A DNA stretch of 64,000 nucleotides, from the NCBI GenBank assembly GCA_022648295.1, contig JALCME010000006.1, positions 1 through 64,000 on the forward strand, read 5' to 3'. The notes below the pieces were generated by a model. It was not told the DNA's origin and searched no databases. It was given only the letters and a program-made list of their open reading frames with translations. Positions 46,848 through 57,023 of the stretch are shown here, in pieces. The DNA is from Bacteroides sp. (GTDB lineage Bacteria; Bacteroidota; Bacteroidia; Bacteroidales; Bacteroidaceae). Numbering within the stretch: the first letter of the stretch is position 1; every line of letters begins with the position of its first letter. The position numbers and the translations under genes are program-made.

Positions 46848-47191
46848 AACAGTCAACATTCAGCATTCACTTAAGCGTCCCGCCGTACACACAACTAAAA
46901 ATAAAATGAATATAATATGTAAAATTATATCTTAATAAAACACATAGTATTGCCAACAAGTACATTAAACTAAGAATTATCTTTATTACTAGAATCCCTA
47001 TCTGTGCCATTTAGCATAGCTAAGTTACAAGGGTCATAGTAAATCCACATTCACCTTTATGCCGTCCGCAGTACGAAAGCGAAAAGAGGCCAGATACGAA
47101 AACCTCAATTAACGCACTAATTATCAGATATATATACTATTACTATAGTAATATTTGTGTGCGGAGGGACGCTTAAAGACTGTTGACTGTT
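46848..47191. mobile_element. MITE-like inverted-repeat element
   Basis: The left end (46848-46894) and the right end (47155-47191) are inverted copies. AACAGTCAACA pairs with TGTTGACTGTT, and TTAAGCGTCCC with GGGACGCTTAA, and a CCG-ACACACAA tract is also shared; the left arm carries an insertion of about eight bases. They flank a core of about 260 bases with no coding frame. The size and ends fit a non-autonomous element or a decayed insertion sequence. A target duplication was not identified. Confidence 0.5.
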
Positions 47192-47466
47192 AAACGTTCA
47201 CTAAAAGGCTCCCAAAACGCCTTTTTCCGCTTTTTGTAATTCAATCAAAACCTTCTATAAAAGGCACCATACCTCAAAATCTTATACATTAACGTGAAGT
47301 AAATGAAAACAAGAAAGAATTATTTGCCAACGCAGCATTAGCCAAGAGCTTCTTTTTTTATTTCAAGAGCTAAATAAATTATGGTAAGAGTATAATAATT
47401 TATAGTAAGAGCAAAATACAGATGGATTTTATAGGATAGAGAAAGACAGGTCTCATGATAAAATTG

Positions 47467-47474
47467 TATCTTTG
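47467..47474 (+). promoter_or_regulatory. -7 promoter box of pheS
   Basis: TATCTTTG is an exact TAnnTTTG match, about 41 bases before the pheS ATG. Confidence 0.65.
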
Positions 47475-47514
47475 CACTGTTTTTGTATCCCGTAGATAAA
47501 TAAAGAGCAACAAT

Positions 47515-48534
47515 ATGATAGCTAAAATCAATCAGCTTCTGCAGGAAGTAGAAGCACTCAAAGCAGCCAATGCAGAAGAATTAGAAGCACTACGCATTAA
47601 ATATCTTAGTAAAAAAGGTGCCATTAATGAGTTAATGACCGATTTCCGCAACGTAGCTGCCGATCAGAAAAAAGAGGTGGGAATGAGATTGAACGAACTG
47701 AAAAACAAAGCGCAAGAAAAAATTGCCGCTTTGAAAGAACAGTTTGAAAGTCAGGATTCCGATTGCGAGGATATTGATCTGACTCGTTCGGCTTACCCTA
47801 TTCCACTAGGCACACGTCATCCGCTTTCTATCGTTAAAAATGAGATTATCGACATATTCGGCCGTTTAGGATTCAGTATTGCGGAAGGTCCTGAAATAGA
47901 AGACGATTGGCATGTTTTCTCCGCCTTGAATTTTCCCGAAGATCATCCGGCACGTGATATGCAGGATACCTTCTTCATTGAATCACATCCCGATATCTTG
48001 TTGCGCACACATACCTCATCGGTACAAAGCCGGGTAATGGAAGTATCCCAACCTCCTATCCGCATCATCTGTCCGGGACGTGTGTACCGCAACGAAGCCA
48101 TCAGTTACCGTGCTCACTGTTTCTTTCACCAAGTGGAAGCATTGTACGTAGATAAAAACGTATCGTTCACCGACTTGAAACAGGTTTTGCTGCTCTTTGC
48201 TAAAGAAATGTTTGGTGCCGATACAAAGATCCGTCTGCGTCCGTCGTACTTCCCGTTTACCGAACCCAGTGCGGAGATGGACATTAGCTGCAATATTTGT
48301 GGCGGTAAAGGCTGCCCATTCTGCAAACATACAGGTTGGGTGGAAATCCTGGGATGCGGTATGGTAGACCCCAATGTGCTTGAAAGCAATGGAATTGATA
48401 GCAAAGTATACAGCGGGTATGCACTGGGCATGGGTATAGAGCGTATCACCAACCTGAAATATCAGGTAAAAGATTTGCGTATGTTCTCTGAAAACGATAC
48501 GCGATTCCTAAAAGAGTTTGAAGCAGCTTATTAA
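47515..48534 (+). CDS. pheS: Phenylalanyl-tRNA synthetase alpha subunit
   Basis: The catalytic subunit of the (alpha-beta)2 enzyme that charges tRNA-Phe. It has an N-terminal coiled-coil of about 85 residues, class II motif 2 (ICPGRVYRNEAIS), and motif 3 (GMGIERITNLKY). At 339 residues it has normal length. A Cys-rich insert, CNICGGKGCPFCKHTG, looks like a zinc ribbon found in many PheS proteins. The pheT gene is not beside it, as is common in Bacteroides. It leads a plus-strand row with the MFS transporter and nth. Confidence 0.97.
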   Translation: MIAKINQLLQEVEALKAANAEELEALRIKYLSKKGAINELMTDFRNVAADQKKEVGMRLNELKNKAQEKIAALKEQFESQDSDCEDIDLTRSAYPIPLGTRHPLSIVKNEIIDIFGRLGFSIAEGPEIEDDWHVFSALNFPEDHPARDMQDTFFIESHPDILLRTHTSSVQSRVMEVSQPPIRIICPGRVYRNEAISYRAHCFFHQVEALYVDKNVSFTDLKQVLLLFAKEMFGADTKIRLRPSYFPFTEPSAEMDISCNICGGKGCPFCKHTGWVEILGCGMVDPNVLESNGIDSKVYSGYALGMGIERITNLKYQVKDLRMFSENDTRFLKEFEAAY

Positions 48535-48570
48535 TGAACTTTCATTTGAACGATCTTTTGATTGTGGGTT

Positions 48571-49767
48571 ATGAAAGATAGATTAGTTACTCCCGGATAT
48601 TGCTTTATCATTGCAGCCAATTTTCTGCTCTACTTTGGATTTTGGCTATTAATACCGGTACTTCCGTTTTACCTATCCGAGATATTTCATGCCGGAAATT
48701 CGACGATAGGTATTATTTTATCCTGTTACACAGTGGCTGCTTTGTGTATCCGTCCCTTCTCCGGCTATCTGCTCGACACATTTGCCCGCAAACCATTGTA
48801 TATATTAGCTTATTTCATCTTTATGACAATGTTTGCAGGCTACATCATTGCCGGCTCATTGTCGTTATTCATCCTCTTCCGGGTAATCCACGGAATCTCA
48901 TTCGGGATGGTTACCGTAAGTGGTAACACGGTGGTCATTGATATAATGCCTTCATCAAGGAGAGGTGAAGGCTTAGGATATTTCGGCATGTCCAACAACA
49001 TAGCCATGGCTGTAGGCCCTATGTCAGGCCTCTTTCTACACGATGCAGGAATGAGTTATCCGGTGATCTTCGGCAGTGCATTAGGCTCTTGCATAATGGG
49101 CCTTTTATGTGCATCTTTCGTGAAGACACCCTATAAACCACCGGTACAAAGAGAAGCCATATCATTAGACCGTTTCATTTTACTAAAGGGTATCCCGGCA
49201 GGTATCAGTCTGCTACTGCTTTCCATACCATACGGAATGACAACCAACTACGTAGCCATGTATGCCAAACAAATAGGTATAAATGTTACTACAGGATATT
49301 TTTTCACCTTTATGGCTATCGGTATGGCCATTTCCCGAATCTTTTCAGGAAAAATAGTAGATCGTGGAAAAATCACGCAAGTCATTTCCGCCGCCCTTTA
49401 TTTAGTTATATTCAGTTTCTTCCTGTTATCGGCCTGTGCCTATATCATTAAGCTAAACAACATGCTTTGTACCGTTGCCTTTTTCATCGTTTCCCTATTT
49501 TTGGGCATAGGCTTCGGTACCATGTTTCCCGCCTATAATACCCTGTTCGTCAATTTGGCACCCAATAGTAAACGAGGCACCGCCACCTCCACTTACCTTA
49601 CCTCATGGGATGTGGGTATCGGTATAGGTATGCTCGCAGGAGGCTATATAGCCGACATTAGCACCTTTGACAAAGCATACCTTTTCGGTGCATGCCTCAC
49701 CATCTTCTCGGCCCTGTACTTTAACCTGAAAGTGGCCCCGCACTACCATAAAAATAAACTAAGATGA
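48571..49767 (+). CDS. Major facilitator superfamily transporter
   Basis: A 12-helix inner-membrane transporter of about 398 residues. The N-terminal helices start with GYCFIIAANFLLYFGFWLLI, and a loop 2-3 motif YLLDTFARKPLYI resembles the MFS signature D-x-x-G-R/K. The substrate is not evident, and drug or sugar efflux is possible. The gene overlaps nth by four bases and follows pheS by 36, so the three are probably in one transcript. The first ATG of the frame is at 48562, but the Met at 48571 (MKDRLVTPGYCF) is the usual start in this family. Confidence 0.88.
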   Translation: MKDRLVTPGYCFIIAANFLLYFGFWLLIPVLPFYLSEIFHAGNSTIGIILSCYTVAALCIRPFSGYLLDTFARKPLYILAYFIFMTMFAGYIIAGSLSLFILFRVIHGISFGMVTVSGNTVVIDIMPSSRRGEGLGYFGMSNNIAMAVGPMSGLFLHDAGMSYPVIFGSALGSCIMGLLCASFVKTPYKPPVQREAISLDRFILLKGIPAGISLLLLSIPYGMTTNYVAMYAKQIGINVTTGYFFTFMAIGMAISRIFSGKIVDRGKITQVISAALYLVIFSFFLLSACAYIIKLNNMLCTVAFFIVSLFLGIGFGTMFPAYNTLFVNLAPNSKRGTATSTYLTSWDVGIGIGMLAGGYIADISTFDKAYLFGACLTIFSALYFNLKVAPHYHKNKLR

Positions 49768-50438
49768 GAAAAAAAGAACGATATGAGAAAGTAATTGAGT
49801 GGTTCCGCATTAACCGTCCCGTAGCAGAAACGGAATTGCACTACGAAGATCCGTTTGAACTATTAATAGCAGTAATCCTCTCAGCCCAATGTACAGATAA
49901 AAGGGTAAACCTGATAACTCCCGCATTATTTCATGATTTCCCTACTCCCGAAGCCCTTGCCGCAAGCACACCGGAAGTTGTATTCGAATATATCCGTAGT
50001 GTATCTTATCCGAACAACAAGTCCAAACATCTGGTAGGTATGGCCCGAATGTTGGTGAAAGACTTTAACAGTCAGGTTCCAGACACATTGGAAGATCTGA
50101 TCAAGTTACCGGGTGTGGGACGCAAAACAGCCAATGTCATTCAATCCGTCGTATTTCACAAAGCTGCGATGGCCGTAGATACCCATGTATTTCGGGTCAG
50201 TCACCGCATTGGATTGGTTTCAGAACAATGCACCACCCCACTTAGCGTGGAAAAAGAATTAGTAAAATACATTCCGGAAGACCTTATTCCTATAGCTCAT
50301 CATTGGCTCATTCTGCACGGACGATACATTTGTACTGCACGTAACCCACAATGCGAAACCTGTGGATTACAGTTGATGTGCCGGTATTATTGTGAGAAGT
50401 ATAAAGTAAGTCAAACCGGCATAAAAGAGAGCGAATAA
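49764..50438 (+). CDS. nth: Endonuclease III
   Basis: A base-excision-repair DNA glycosylase/AP lyase for oxidised pyrimidines. The helix-hairpin-helix is LPGVGRKTA with catalytic Lys121, and the catalytic Asp139 is in VDTHVFRVS. The C-terminal [4Fe-4S] cluster motif C-x6-C-x2-C-x5-C is present (Cys190, 197, 200, 206). The 224-residue length is typical. The start overlaps the end of the MFS gene (ATGA), so the two are translationally coupled, with no obvious functional link. Confidence 0.97.
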   Translation: MRKKERYEKVIEWFRINRPVAETELHYEDPFELLIAVILSAQCTDKRVNLITPALFHDFPTPEALAASTPEVVFEYIRSVSYPNNKSKHLVGMARMLVKDFNSQVPDTLEDLIKLPGVGRKTANVIQSVVFHKAAMAVDTHVFRVSHRIGLVSEQCTTPLSVEKELVKYIPEDLIPIAHHWLILHGRYICTARNPQCETCGLQLMCRYYCEKYKVSQTGIKESE

Positions 50439-50474
50439 AATACTTGTTTAATAGCAAAAGAGAGAAATAAATAC

Positions 50475-50482
50475 TAACTTTG
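50475..50482 (+). promoter_or_regulatory. -7 promoter box of pgk
   Basis: TAACTTTG matches TAnnTTTG, about 48 bases before the pgk ATG. Confidence 0.6.
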
Positions 50483-50529
50483 CAGTCTCCAAAAGGATTC
50501 AATAACACTTTTAAATAAAATAGAGTATT

Positions 50530-51786
50530 ATGACAATTGATCAATTCAAGTTTGCCGGAAAAAAGGCATTCGTCCGTGTGGATTTCAATGTACCTCTGGA
50601 CGAAAACTTCAACATTACAGATGATACGCGTATCCGTGCGGCTCTTCCTACTCTGAAAAAGATCTTAGTAGAAGGCGGAAGCATCATTATCGGTTCACAC
50701 CTCGGACGTCCGAAAGGTCCAGCAGATAAATTCTCATTAAAACACATCCTGAAACATGTTTCTGAACTGTTGGGTGTTGAAGTGCAGTTTGCCAATGATT
50801 GCATGGGAGAAGAAGCTGCTGTAAAAGCTGCGGCTTTGCAACCGGGTGAAGCATTGTTACTTGAAAACCTTCGTTTTTATGCAGAAGAAGAAGGAAAGCC
50901 ACGTGGTCTAGCAGAAGATGCGAGTGACGAAGAAAAGGCTGCGGCTAAAAAGGCCGTAAAAGAAAGTCAAAAGGAATTTACCAAGAAATTGGCTTCATAC
51001 GCTGACTGTTATGTGAATGATGCATTCGGTACAGCTCACCGTGCACACGCTTCTACAGCTCTGATTGCCAAATACTTTGATAAAGATCACAAGATGTTTG
51101 GATACCTGATGGAGAAAGAGGTAAAAGCTGTAGATAAAATATTGAATGATATTCATCGTCCGTTTACTGCAATTATGGGTGGTTCAAAGGTTTCTTCTAA
51201 AATCGAAATCATTGAAAACTTGCTTAATAAAGTAAACAACCTGATCATTACCGGTGGTATGACTTATACCTTTACAAAAGCCATGGGAGGTAAGATCGGT
51301 ATTTCAATTTGTGAAGACGATAAATTGGAACTGGCACTCGATTTAATAAAGAAAGCAAAAGAAAAAGGAGTAAATCTGGTTTTGGCTGTTGACGCTAAAA
51401 TTGCAGATTCTTTCTCTAACGAAGCGAACACAAGATTCTGCAAAGTCAATGAGATTCCTGACAACTGGGAAGGTTTGGATATTGGTCCGGAAACAGAAAA
51501 GATTTTTGCTGAAGTAATCAAAAATTCAAAGACCATTTTATGGAACGGTCCAACCGGCGTATTTGAGTTCGAAAACTTCACCCATGGTTCACGCTCTGTA
51601 GGCGAAGCTATTGTTGAAGCAACCAAAAATGGCGCTTTCTCACTTGTAGGAGGTGGAGATTCCGTAGCTTGTGTCAACAAATTTGGCTTGGCAAGTGGGG
51701 TTTCTTACGTATCCACTGGTGGAGGCGCACTGCTCGAAGCTATTGAAGGGAAACTTCTTCCGGGCATTGCAGCCATTCAAGAATAA
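50530..51786 (+). CDS. pgk: Phosphoglycerate kinase
   Basis: A glycolytic enzyme that transfers a phosphate from 1,3-bisphosphoglycerate to ADP. The N-terminal [32 protein letters not shown] and C-terminal GGGDSVA motifs are all present. At 418 residues it has normal length, with a small Lys/Glu-rich insert ([10 protein letters not shown]) typical of Bacteroidota. It has its own promoter and an intrinsic terminator, so it is monocistronic. Confidence 0.98.
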   Translation: MTIDQFKFAGKKAFVRVDFNVPLDENFNITDDTRIRAALPTLKKILVEGGSIIIGSHLGRPKGPADKFSLKHILKHVSELLGVEVQFANDCMGEEAAVKAAALQPGEALLLENLRFYAEEEGKPRGLAEDASDEEKAAAKKAVKESQKEFTKKLASYADCYVNDAFGTAHRAHASTALIAKYFDKDHKMFGYLMEKEVKAVDKILNDIHRPFTAIMGGSKVSSKIEIIENLLNKVNNLIITGGMTYTFTKAMGGKIGISICEDDKLELALDLIKKAKEKGVNLVLAVDAKIADSFSNEANTRFCKVNEIPDNWEGLDIGPETEKIFAEVIKNSKTILWNGPTGVFEFENFTHGSRSVGEAIVEATKNGAFSLVGGGDSVACVNKFGLASGVSYVSTGGGALLEAIEGKLLPGIAAIQE

Positions 51787-51805
51787 GCAAAATTAAAGCA
51801 TATAT

Positions 51806-51836
51806 AAGGCAACCTCAAAAAAGGGTTGCCTTTTTT
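51806..51836 (+). terminator. Intrinsic terminator of pgk
   Basis: AAGGCAACC (51806-51814) pairs with GGTTGCCTT (51824-51832), and six T follow at 51831-51836. This is a textbook rho-independent terminator 20 bases after the pgk stop. Confidence 0.9.
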
Positions 51837-51883
51837 AATGTTCACTACAATACACACACATTTATCGATTTTTTTTAAATAAT

Positions 51884-52906
51884 ATGAAACGAACTTTATA
51901 TTCAGTCGTTCTTTTTTTTACAACACTCTCACTCCCGGCACAAAATGTATCATTAGACAAAGCTGTTAATACACTGAAAGAACGAATCAGCCTTTCCGGC
52001 TATGCGCAAACAGGATATACTTATGATGACAGTGACGACAAAAGTAATTCATTCGAGGTAAAACGAATCATTTTCATGGCTCACGGGCAAATAACCCATA
52101 ATTGGTCATGTTATTTCATGTATAACTTCAAAAGTGGAGGAAGTTTATTGGAGGTTTACACGGAATATAAGCTCCTGCCACAGCTCACCCTACGCGCCGG
52201 ACAGTTTAAAACGATGTTCAGCCTTGAAAACCCACTTTCACCTACCGTGGAAGAACTGATAAACTGCAACTCACAAGCTGTTGCCTACTTAGCTGGTAGT
52301 AATGGAAGTGACCCTCTATATGGATCTAACAGCGGACGTGATACGGGTTTATTGATTTATGGCGATTGTTTCAACAAATACCTTCACTATGACTTTGCTG
52401 TAATGAATGGCCAAGGTATCAACGTTAACGATAAAAACAATCGAAAGGATCTCGTAGGGAGAATAATTGTCAATCCGCTGAAGTGGCTATCGGTAAGCGG
52501 TTCATTTATCAATGGAAAAGGTTGTGCCATTGCACTCTCCGATGCCAATCCCGAACTCAAAATAGGTGACAACTACACTCGTAATCGTTGGGCTGCTGGA
52601 GCTCTAATAAAGACAAAACCCGTCGATCTACGTACGGAATATCTGGAAGGGAAAGATGGACATGTGAAAAGTGGAGGTTACTATATGACGGCATGTGCCC
52701 ATATACTACCTAAGTTTGACTTCATCGCTTCATACGATTATTTCAATAAGAACAAGGATACGGACTATAAACAAACAAATTATGTAGCCGGGGTACAGTA
52801 TTGGTTCTATCCCCGTTGTCGTGTTCAAGCGCAATACACTCATTGCAATTGTCATATAGGCGAGGACAAAAATCTACTACAGGCTCAGCTGCAGGTCAGA
52901 TTCTGA
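51884..52906 (+). CDS. OprO/OprP-type outer-membrane porin
   Basis: A 340-residue protein with a signal peptide ending near LPAQ and a 16-strand-like barrel. The segments LRAGQFKTMFSLENPLSPTVEEL and the regular alternation of aromatic residues match the phosphate-selective porin O/P family. The chain ends in aromatic Phe, as outer-membrane barrels do. In Bacteroidota these are usually general or phosphate-related porins. No phosphate genes lie near, so the solute is unknown. It lies 97 bases after pgk but past its terminator. Confidence 0.82.
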   Translation: MKRTLYSVVLFFTTLSLPAQNVSLDKAVNTLKERISLSGYAQTGYTYDDSDDKSNSFEVKRIIFMAHGQITHNWSCYFMYNFKSGGSLLEVYTEYKLLPQLTLRAGQFKTMFSLENPLSPTVEELINCNSQAVAYLAGSNGSDPLYGSNSGRDTGLLIYGDCFNKYLHYDFAVMNGQGINVNDKNNRKDLVGRIIVNPLKWLSVSGSFINGKGCAIALSDANPELKIGDNYTRNRWAAGALIKTKPVDLRTEYLEGKDGHVKSGGYYMTACAHILPKFDFIASYDYFNKNKDTDYKQTNYVAGVQYWFYPRCRVQAQYTHCNCHIGEDKNLLQAQLQVRF

Positions 52907-52970
52907 CATTTTTTCCAACTCGTAAACTATTGGTTCGCACTTTATTCAAAATTTCTACAAAATTCAGCTC

Positions 52971-52978
52971 TATTTTTG
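52971..52978 (+). promoter_or_regulatory. -7 promoter box of the GT39 gene
   Basis: TATTTTTG matches TAnnTTTG, about 42 bases before the ATG at 53020. Confidence 0.5.
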
Positions 52979-53019
52979 AAGTCGCATTATTATTGAAAGA
53001 TCTTTAAAGTAAAGCTGAT

Positions 53020-54630
53020 ATGAGGATTTTGAGGATTCAAAAGGCGAAACCAATAGCATTACGTATAATTGGGCTATTTGGCCAATACAAATATATTTTT
53101 CTTTTATTACCTGTCTTCTTCTTTCGGGACTATACACCTGACAACGAGCTGAAATATCTCAACATTGCAGCTGAAGCACTGAAAAACCATACTTGGTTTA
53201 CGTTCTGTAGTCAAGGCGAGATTTATGCAGACAAGCCACCTCTTTATTTCTGGATAATCATGTTATCAAAACTGATAACAGGAAAATATTATATGTGGCT
53301 GATTGGTTTATTCAGCCTGTTACCTGCCATGGGGACGCTTATAATCATGGATAAATGGATGAGAAGTTCTGCAATGGGACAAAATCGCATTGTAGCAAAT
53401 ATACTTCTCCTAACCACCATAATGTTTGCAGGTGGAGTCTTAATAGTCCGGATGGATATGCTGATGACTTTCTTCATTGTACTGTCCCTCTACACTTTTT
53501 TTAAGATTTATCAAAAGCGATGCCACCCCATAGAGCGATTTCTGCTACCTGTATACATATTCCTGGCTGTTTTCACCAAAGGACCTTTGGGTTTTCTAAT
53601 CCCCATTGTTTCGATCGTCGTCTTTCTACTATGGAAAAAGCAGATACGCTCGTTTACACATTACTTTGGATGGAAGCAATGGAGCGTTATGCTGGGGCTG
53701 TGTATGATCTGGTTTTTAGGTGTCTTTCTTGAAGGAGGACACGAGTATCTCAATAACCTGCTCGTCAAACAAACTTTTGGCCGGGGAGTAAATTCATTTC
53801 ACCATAGAGAACCTTTTTGGTTTTATTTTCCCCGTATGCTATGGTCCTTTGCACCCTGGATACTCCTTTATATAGTTCTAATCATACAAGGTGTCCGCAA
53901 GAAAATGCTAAAAACAGACACACAACTGTTTTTTGCAATAATCTGTGTAACAAACATTTTCATGCTCTCCCTCATTAGCTCCAAACTTGATATTTATATG
54001 CTTCCCGTATATCCGTTTTTAGTATATCTCAGTGCATCATTCTTACCCGCTTTGGCTTATAATCGAATCATAAAAATGAGCATTAGCATCCCCGCTATTA
54101 TATTCATACTAGCTTTGCCATCTTCCATTTTATTAAAAAAGCTCATTCCAAATGAGTTAAGCGGAATTCTACCCTACATAGGATTAGGAATATTATGCAT
54201 ATCAGGTGCTTCCGCCATAATAATGCTCTTGAAGAACAAAGCATTGAATGCTATTACCTGTATTGGCTACGGAATTCTACTCCTATGCTTCGCCGGTGCT
54301 TTTGCACTGCCTTATTATAACAACTATATCGGATACAGGGAAATGGCAGAAACCGCAAAAAGAGCAGCGGAGACAGAACACATCACTAATTTGTTTTGTT
54401 ATAACTTTCGTACGGCACCCGAAATGGAAGTATTCATTGGACAAAAAATAAAAGATACACAAACCATACAACAGTTAGACTCTCTGGACAAGTTACAACA
54501 AAAAAGCATCTTATTTATCAAGTCATCAGATATTCGTAAAGAAACGGAACTCCGGGAATGGCTCCATTCAAAGATAGCAAGATGGGAAGCTGGTAATCAT
54601 CAATGGTACGTTATAGGCGGCAAAGAATAA
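53020..54630 (+). CDS. ArnT/GT39-type membrane glycosyltransferase
   Basis: A 536-residue integral membrane protein with about 11-12 helices. The first periplasmic loop has the DNELKYLNIAAEAL segment with the acidic catalytic residues, and the YADKPPLYFWI motif typical of ArnT/PMT-like (GT39/GT83) transferases. Such enzymes move a sugar from a polyprenyl-phosphate carrier to lipid A or protein on the periplasmic side. Targets in Bacteroides are not well defined. It lies about 110 bases after the porin gene, with its own -7 box. Confidence 0.85.
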   Translation: MRILRIQKAKPIALRIIGLFGQYKYIFLLLPVFFFRDYTPDNELKYLNIAAEALKNHTWFTFCSQGEIYADKPPLYFWIIMLSKLITGKYYMWLIGLFSLLPAMGTLIIMDKWMRSSAMGQNRIVANILLLTTIMFAGGVLIVRMDMLMTFFIVLSLYTFFKIYQKRCHPIERFLLPVYIFLAVFTKGPLGFLIPIVSIVVFLLWKKQIRSFTHYFGWKQWSVMLGLCMIWFLGVFLEGGHEYLNNLLVKQTFGRGVNSFHHREPFWFYFPRMLWSFAPWILLYIVLIIQGVRKKMLKTDTQLFFAIICVTNIFMLSLISSKLDIYMLPVYPFLVYLSASFLPALAYNRIIKMSISIPAIIFILALPSSILLKKLIPNELSGILPYIGLGILCISGASAIIMLLKNKALNAITCIGYGILLLCFAGAFALPYYNNYIGYREMAETAKRAAETEHITNLFCYNFRTAPEMEVFIGQKIKDTQTIQQLDSLDKLQQKSILFIKSSDIRKETELREWLHSKIARWEAGNHQWYVIGGKE

Positions 54631-54711
54631 AAATTTATAGGCTCCTTCAACAAGTTTTATATAAATCAACTTTTCTCATTACTTACATTGAACTTTTTGG
54701 CATCCTTTTTG

Positions 54712-54719
54712 TACTTTTG
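54712..54719 (+). promoter_or_regulatory. -7 promoter box of the TPR gene
   Basis: TACTTTTG matches TAnnTTTG. An ATTG at 54687-54690, 21 bases upstream, may be the -33 box. The start codon at 54753 is about 33 bases downstream. Confidence 0.6.
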
Positions 54720-54752
54720 TCAGTGACATATTAAAGAAAGAAAGGTCGGAAT

Positions 54753-56942
54753 ATGAACGAGCAACTCATTCAAAAACAATATCAGCAAGTAGTCAGTCTA
54801 TTAGAGGAGAAACGGTTAAACAGTGCTCTCTTTCAATTGGAGAGTCTATTATATAATCTTGATAACCAGCTACTCCACAAGCGTTTGGAACAAATACAAA
54901 CTTCTTATCAATATATGCTGGATTATATGCGTCAAGGGCTGAAAGACCCGGATAAGCAAAAGCTATATCGCCAGTTACTTGCTACGACATGGGACGTTGC
55001 AGATCAAACACGAATAACTCTATTGGAAGAAGTTTCAACGCATTATTATTATGAATTGCGTAGAAACTCAAATCATTTGCCTCCTAAACATGACATGGCT
55101 TCCTTACAAAAGATATTGGAAGGATTTCCTGACGAAATGGCCGTATGCCAATTAACGCCAGGCTACCAAGGGTTGGATGAAATATTGAAGCGCCATGAGG
55201 AAACTCATCAAATGATGTTTCTAACCACATGGAGCAACAGTAGTTGGACACCTGAAGGAGTAGTACAGGCTCAGGGCATGCTCAACTCTGAAACGTTGCC
55301 AACAAATGACCTATGCCTATTCACCAGTGCTATTATGCTAAGCCTTATGGAATGTTTTGATGCATCTAAAATAAACTGGTTACTGGATGCCATTCGTCAT
55401 ACCAATCCACAAGTCAGCCAACGAGCATTAGTCGGGCTCATCTTTATACTACACATTTATGCCACCCGCATCATTCTATATCCGGAATTAAAGGCACGGA
55501 TTTCCCTTTATGGAGAAGAGCCTGAATTCCGTCAACAATTAAACCGCGTTTATATCCAGTTATTAAGAAGTCAGGAAACTGAAAAGATTGATAAGAAGAT
55601 GCGGGAGGAAATTATTCCGGAAATGATGAGGAATGTAAATATCATGCGCAACATGAAGTTTGGCTTTGAGGAAACGGATGAAAATGACTATAACCCCGAC
55701 TGGGAAAAGACATTTGAGCAATCCGGATTAGGAGATAAGATACGCGAAATGAACGAACTGCAAATGGAAGGAGCTGATGTTTACATGAGTACATTTGCCC
55801 AGCTTAAAAACTATCCGTTTTTCCGGGAACCACATAATTGGTTCTATCCTTTTGACTTACATCATTCCAGCATAATACACCAAATGGGATTGGTGTCCAC
55901 AAACAGTGAAAGCGTTTTGTCTGTCATTCTGCAATCAGGATTTTTCTGCAACAGTGATAAATATTCATTCTGTTTTACGATGGCACAACTTCCTCAAAAT
56001 CAGCGGGAAATGATGCTTAGCCAAATGACACCGGATCAACAGGAATTTATGGACGAACAAAATACTGCGGAAATGAAAAACTTTGCAGCACGTCCAGATG
56101 TAATCAGCAACCAATATATCCATGATTTATACCGTTTCTTCAAGCTAAGCCAACGCAGAACAGAGTTCCGTAATATCTTTCAGGAAGAGATTGCATTATA
56201 TCGGAACCCGATATTAAAAAGCATGCTTAACGCGCCTGAATACTTACTAGCCGTAGCAGACTTCCACTTCCGTAAAGAACATCCGGTAGAAGCTTTAGAA
56301 ATATATAATATATTGATTAACTCAAAAAATGCCGATACTGCGATCTTCCAAAAGGCAGGTTATTGCCTGCAAAAAGAGAAACGTTATCAAGAGGCTATCA
56401 ATGCTTATTTGAAAGCGGACATGATGAAACCGGACCAATTATGGACCCTCAGACATCTGGCTACATGCTACCGCTTAATAAAAGATTATAATGCTGCTTT
56501 GGAATATTACCACCGTGTAGAGGAAATTCAACCGGAAAATCATAATGTACTCTTTCACACAGGAAGTTGCCTAGCTGAATTAGGACGTTTCAACGATGCC
56601 TTACAATACTTTTTCAAATTAGACTATCTGGAAGAGAATTGCATAAAAGCATGGCGTGGCATAGGCTGGTGCTCGTTTGTTAATGGCAAGCACGAACAGG
56701 CCATGAAATATTATGAAAAGATTCTGGCTAATAAACCGCTTGCCACAGACTACTTGAATGCCGGGCATACCGCATGGAGCCTGGGTAAAGTGGTACAAGC
56801 CTCAGAATTGTATGGCAAAGCAATCACAGAAAGCGGAAGTAGGGATTTATTCATGGAAATGTTCAACAAGGACAAAAATAGTCTCATCAAACAGGGTATT
56901 AACGAGGAAGATATTCCCCTGATGTTGGATTTAATTCAATAG
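54753..56942 (+). CDS. Large cytoplasmic TPR protein
   Basis: A 729-residue soluble protein without a signal peptide or transmembrane helix. The C-terminal third (about 500-700) has at least four tetratricopeptide-like repeats, for example the KAGYCLQKEKRYQEAINAYLKA and TCYRLIKDYNAALEYYHRV stretches. The N-terminal 480 residues are helical but not a family I can name. TPR arrays bind protein partners, and the partner here is unknown. It is monocistronic and ends at a convergent terminator with the GH43 operon. Similar proteins occur widely in Bacteroides. Confidence 0.8.
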   Translation: MNEQLIQKQYQQVVSLLEEKRLNSALFQLESLLYNLDNQLLHKRLEQIQTSYQYMLDYMRQGLKDPDKQKLYRQLLATTWDVADQTRITLLEEVSTHYYYELRRNSNHLPPKHDMASLQKILEGFPDEMAVCQLTPGYQGLDEILKRHEETHQMMFLTTWSNSSWTPEGVVQAQGMLNSETLPTNDLCLFTSAIMLSLMECFDASKINWLLDAIRHTNPQVSQRALVGLIFILHIYATRIILYPELKARISLYGEEPEFRQQLNRVYIQLLRSQETEKIDKKMREEIIPEMMRNVNIMRNMKFGFEETDENDYNPDWEKTFEQSGLGDKIREMNELQMEGADVYMSTFAQLKNYPFFREPHNWFYPFDLHHSSIIHQMGLVSTNSESVLSVILQSGFFCNSDKYSFCFTMAQLPQNQREMMLSQMTPDQQEFMDEQNTAEMKNFAARPDVISNQYIHDLYRFFKLSQRRTEFRNIFQEEIALYRNPILKSMLNAPEYLLAVADFHFRKEHPVEALEIYNILINSKNADTAIFQKAGYCLQKEKRYQEAINAYLKADMMKPDQLWTLRHLATCYRLIKDYNAALEYYHRVEEIQPENHNVLFHTGSCLAELGRFNDALQYFFKLDYLEENCIKAWRGIGWCSFVNGKHEQAMKYYEKILANKPLATDYLNAGHTAWSLGKVVQASELYGKAITESGSRDLFMEMFNKDKNSLIKQGINEEDIPLMLDLIQ

Positions 56943-56973
56943 TGTACATGCCCTCGGAAAGCAAGAAACTTCA

Positions 56974-57010
56974 AATTACCCTCGCCAAGAATATTAGAAC
57001 GAGGGTAATT
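56974..57010. terminator. Bidirectional hairpin between the TPR gene and the GH43 operon
   Basis: AATTACCCTCG (56974-56984) and CGAGGGTAATT (57000-57010) are perfect inverted copies with a 15-base loop. The hairpin lies between convergent stops. A/T runs flank both sides. Confidence 0.75.
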
Positions 57011-57023
57011 AAACGAAGAATTA

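Larger units (their letters stand above)
46602..47514. other. Gene-free spacer containing a MITE-like element
   Basis: There are 913 bases without a credible gene between the S51-like gene and pheS. The central part (46848-47191) is bounded by long inverted repeats. The rest holds AT-rich sequence and the pheS promoter. No tRNA or other recognisable RNA was seen. Confidence 0.6.
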
